In this document: in pieces, positions 61,535 to 64,000 of the stretch
How positions within the stretch are numbered: position 1 is the first letter of the stretch
How the letters are laid out: each line of letters opens with the position of its first letter
Assembly: GCA_050249455.1 (NCBI GenBank)
Contig: JBFWQM010000003.1
Span: 1 to 64,000 of the forward strand
Direction: 5' to 3'
DNA from: JBFWQM01 sp050249455
GTDB taxonomy: Bacteria; Pseudomonadota; Alphaproteobacteria; MPNO01; VGEU01
DNA length: 64,000 nt
Notes under the pieces: generated by a model
The model's database searches: none
What the model was told of the DNA's origin: nothing
What the model saw: only the letters and a program-made list of their open reading frames with translations
Program-made: the position numbers and the translations under genes

Positions 61535-62337
61535 GCGGGATTGCGCCGCCGCTGCTCGACGTGCGCGGACTGACCATGCGGTTCGGCGGACTGGTCGCGG
61601 TCGACAGCCTCGACTTCTCGGCGGAGGCGAACGCCATCACGGCGCTGATCGGTCCCAACGGCGCCGGCAAGACGACGGTGTTCAACTGCCTGACCGGGTT
61701 CTACCGCCCGACCGAGGGCAGCCTGGGGCTGACCCACGGCGGGCGCACCCATGCGCTGGAGCGCATGGACGACTTCCGCATCGCTAAGGAGGCGCGGCTG
61801 GCGCGCACGTTCCAGAACATCCGCATCTTCCCGCAGATGACGGCGCTGGAGAACCTGATCGTGGCCCAGCACAACGCGCTGATGCGCGCCTCCGGCTACA
61901 CGGTGCTGGCGCTGTTCGGGCTGGGCGGCTACCGGCGGGCCGAGCGTGCGGCGGTGGATCGCGCCCGCTTCTGGCTCGACCGTGTCGGACTCGCCGCGCG
62001 CGCCGACGACGAGGCGGGGACCCTTTCCTATGGCGACCAGCGGCGGCTGGAGATCGCGCGCGCGATGTGTACCGGGCCGGCGCTACTCTGCCTCGACGAG
62101 CCCGCCGCGGGGCTCAACACGCGCGAGAAGGCGGGGCTGTCGGCCTTGCTGCGCGGCATCCGCGACGAGCACGACACCGCGATGCTGCTGATCGAGCACG
62201 ACATGAGCCTGGTGATGGGCATCTCCGACCGCATCGTGGTGCTGGAGTACGGCCGCAAGATCGCCGACGGCGCGCCGGCGTCGGTGCGCGCCGACCCGGC
62301 GGTCATCCGCGCCTATCTCGGCACCGAGACGGCCTGA
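61531..62337 (+). CDS. livG: branched-chain amino acid ABC transporter ATP-binding protein LivG
   Basis: This 268-residue ATPase powers the LivHM permease. The Walker A is GPNGAGKTT, the ABC signature is TLSYGDQRRLEIARAM, and the Walker B is LLCLDEPAAGL, with the LivG-type FQNIRIFPQMTALENL. The GTG start overlaps the livM stop. It is followed by livF after 3 bp. Confidence 0.95.
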   Translation: MSGIAPPLLDVRGLTMRFGGLVAVDSLDFSAEANAITALIGPNGAGKTTVFNCLTGFYRPTEGSLGLTHGGRTHALERMDDFRIAKEARLARTFQNIRIFPQMTALENLIVAQHNALMRASGYTVLALFGLGGYRRAERAAVDRARFWLDRVGLAARADDEAGTLSYGDQRRLEIARAMCTGPALLCLDEPAAGLNTREKAGLSALLRGIRDEHDTAMLLIEHDMSLVMGISDRIVVLEYGRKIADGAPASVRADPAVIRAYLGTETA

Positions 62338-62340
62338 GCC

Positions 62341-63087
62341 ATGCTGGCGGTCCGCGGCGTCCACACCTTCTACGGCCACATCGAGGCGCTGCGGGGGGTG
62401 GACCTCGACGTCGCGGAAGGCGAGATCGTGGCGCTGATCGGCGCCAACGGCGCCGGCAAGTCGACCCTCCTGATGACGGTTTGCGGCAACCCGCCGCCGC
62501 GCCAGGGCTCGATCCGGTTCATGGGCCGCGAGCTGTCCGGCATGCCGACCCACGCGATCATGCGCGGCGGCATCGCGCACGCGCCGGAAGGCCGGCGCAT
62601 CTTCCCCCGCATGACGGTGCGCGAGAACCTGCAGATGGGCGCCGTCACCGGCGATCCCGCCCATTTCGACGCCGACCTCGCCCGCGTGCTGGAGCTGTTC
62701 CCGATCCTCGGCGAGCGCATAGACCAGCGCGGCGGCACGCTTTCCGGCGGCGAGCAGCAGATGCTGGCGATCGGCCGCGCGCTGATGAGCCGGCCGCGGC
62801 TCCTCCTGCTCGACGAGCCGTCGCTCGGGCTCGCCCCGCTGTTCGTACAGCAGATCTTCCGCGTCGTCGCCGACATCAACCGGCGCGACGGGGTCACCGT
62901 GCTGCTGGTGGAGCAGAACGCCCACCATGCGCTGCGCTGCGCCAGCCGGGGCTACGTCCTCGTCAACGGCGCGATCGCGCTGTCAGGCAGCGGTGCGGCG
63001 CTACTGGCCGATCCGGTCGTGCGTGCGGCATACCTTGAGGGCGGCGTGACGCAGCCGACCGAGCCCGGTCCTGGGCCGGCGTCATGA
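62341..63087 (+). CDS. livF: branched-chain amino acid ABC transporter ATP-binding protein LivF
   Basis: This 248-residue ATPase pairs with LivG. The Walker A is GANGAGKST, the signature is TLSGGEQQMLAIGRALM, and the Walker B is LLLLDEPSLGLAP. IAHAPEGRRIFPRMTVRENL is typical for LivF. It is followed by the binding protein gene after 49 bp. Confidence 0.95.
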   Translation: MLAVRGVHTFYGHIEALRGVDLDVAEGEIVALIGANGAGKSTLLMTVCGNPPPRQGSIRFMGRELSGMPTHAIMRGGIAHAPEGRRIFPRMTVRENLQMGAVTGDPAHFDADLARVLELFPILGERIDQRGGTLSGGEQQMLAIGRALMSRPRLLLLDEPSLGLAPLFVQQIFRVVADINRRDGVTVLLVEQNAHHALRCASRGYVLVNGAIALSGSGAALLADPVVRAAYLEGGVTQPTEPGPGPAS

Positions 63088-63136
63088 ATCGGCGTAACTC
63101 ATGCGGGGGAAGTCCAATGCAGAGGAGTGCAGGGCG

Positions 63137-64000
63137 ATGATCAGACGGATTGTGCTGGCGTTGGCGGCGGCCGGCGTTGCATCGGGTCTTGCGGCGACGG
63201 CGCATGCCGATATCGCCGTCGCGTTGATCGGGCCGATCACCGGCCAGTATGCCTCCTTCGGCGAGCAGATGAAGCGCGGCGCGGAGATGGCGGTCGCCGA
63301 CATCAACGCCAAGGGCGGCGTGCTCGGCCAGAAGCTGAGGCTGGAGATCGGCGACGACCGCTGCGACCCGAAGGAGGCGGTGGCGGTCGCCAACCAGATG
63401 GCGAGCAAGGGCGTGAAGTTCGTCGCCGGCCACTACTGCTCGGGCTCGTCGATCCCGGCCTCGCGCGTCTACAACGAGGAAGGCATCGTCCAGATCTCGC
63501 CGGCCTCGACCAACCCGACGCTCACCGAGCAGAAGTTCTCCAACGTCTTCCGGGTGTGCGGGCGCGACGACCAGCAAGGCACCGTCGCAGGCCAGTACAT
63601 GGCGGACAAGTTCAAGGACAAGCGCGTCGCGATCGTCCACGACAAGACCGCATACGGCAAAGGGCTCGCCGACGAGACCAAGAAGGCCTTCAACGCCAAG
63701 GGCGGCAAGGAGGTCCTGAACGAGACCATTACCGCCGGCGAGAAGGACTATTCGCCGCTGGTCAGCAAGCTGAAGCAGAACCGCGTCGATGTCGTCTATC
63801 TCGGCGGCTACCACACCGAGGCCGGCCTTATCGTGCGCCAGATGCGCGAGCAGGGCATGGACACCCGCCTGGTCGCCGGCGACGCGCTGGTGACCAACGA
63901 GTACTGGTCAATCACCGGGCCGGCGGGGCAGGGCACCATGATGACCTTCAGCCCCGACCCGCGGCGCAATCCTCAGGCCGCGCCGATCGTGGAGAAATTC
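63137..64000 (+). CDS. livK: branched-chain amino acid ABC transporter substrate-binding protein (partial)
   Basis: The first 288 residues of a periplasmic LivJ/LivK-type binding protein, truncated only by the window end. A signal peptide (IRRIVLALAAAGVASGLAA, ending AHA) is followed by DIAVALIGPITGQYASFGEQ and GGVLGQKLRLEIGDD. The conserved GHYCSGSSIPAS and SPASTNPTLTE contact the ligand in this family. A GAGGAG lies upstream of the ATG. It completes the livHMGF set. The ligand could be a branched-chain amino acid or another amino acid or amide. Confidence 0.93.
   Translation, partial: MIRRIVLALAAAGVASGLAATAHADIAVALIGPITGQYASFGEQMKRGAEMAVADINAKGGVLGQKLRLEIGDDRCDPKEAVAVANQMASKGVKFVAGHYCSGSSIPASRVYNEEGIVQISPASTNPTLTEQKFSNVFRVCGRDDQQGTVAGQYMADKFKDKRVAIVHDKTAYGKGLADETKKAFNAKGGKEVLNETITAGEKDYSPLVSKLKQNRVDVVYLGGYHTEAGLIVRQMREQGMDTRLVAGDALVTNEYWSITGPAGQGTMMTFSPDPRRNPQAAPIVEKF

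Overview
The window looks like chromosomal DNA of a high-GC (about 70% by eye) alphaproteobacterium, most probably in or near the Rhodospirillales. The supporting signs are the core order rpoZ - rsh - pdxJ - acpS - lepB - rnc - era followed later by recO - parC, an alphaproteobacterial RpoH, an LdtR-like MarR regulator, a Bpt-type aminoacyl-protein transferase, a HemB of the metal-poor (Asp-rich) type, and a DUF6898-like small protein in front of a branched-chain amino acid (Liv) ABC operon. Coding density is high. I see no tRNA, rRNA, CRISPR array, insertion sequence or phage gene.

Layout. 0-3.1 kb: a minus-strand catabolic-looking operon (Rieske ferredoxin, small unknown protein, amidohydrolase, PanE-like reductase). 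3.3-11.4 kb: M23 peptidase, PNPOx-like protein, nucleoside deaminase, then a minus-strand set (FAD amine/amino acid oxidase, HAD dehalogenase, alpha/beta hydrolase, Thr/Ser dehydratase) and an S9 oligopeptidase. 11.4-16.3 kb: ArfB, a lone molybdenum hydroxylase large subunit and a soluble lytic transglycosylase. 16.4-19 kb: dapA, smpB, a sulfite-oxidase-fold protein and a glutathione peroxidase, closed by an intergenic palindromic repeat. 19.2-21.4 kb: NYN-domain protein, type 5 uracil-DNA glycosylase and hydrolase. 21.5-28.4 kb: folK, then the rpoZ-era housekeeping block. 28.4-36 kb: an LLM-family oxidoreductase, then two minus-strand blocks: PepSY / DUF2271 / DUF4198 / ApbE behind a Fur-like box, and an S8 protease with a 78-residue neighbour and a PhoD phosphatase. 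36.2-42.5 kb: recO, parC and a TRAP transporter whose binding protein is convergent to its permeases. 42.5-45.2 kb: bpt and motAB. 45.4-52.4 kb: thioesterase, flavin reductase, GNAT and FAD monooxygenase; threonine dehydratase and penicillin acylase. 52.4-58.9 kb: a tiny membrane ORF, hemB, metY, a CTERM-type surface protein, ldtR-like gene, rpoH, a cysteine-rich MarR regulator and a 4HBT thioesterase. 58.9-64 kb: a complete livHMGF set and the start of its binding protein, cut by the window end.

Most interesting for a second look: (1) the PepSY-DUF2271-DUF4198-ApbE operon, in which the DUF2271 protein carries an exact ApbE flavinylation motif (DGITGAT) and the promoter carries a 19-bp Fur-like palindrome over its -35, suggesting an iron-regulated envelope flavoprotein; (2) a MarR regulator with a C-terminal six-cysteine cluster, divergent from rpoH with two 13-bp palindromes in between; (3) the Rieske/amidohydrolase operon without an oxygenase; (4) the intergenic long inverted repeat at about 19.1 kb. 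Product names rest on motif reading only; no database search was possible.
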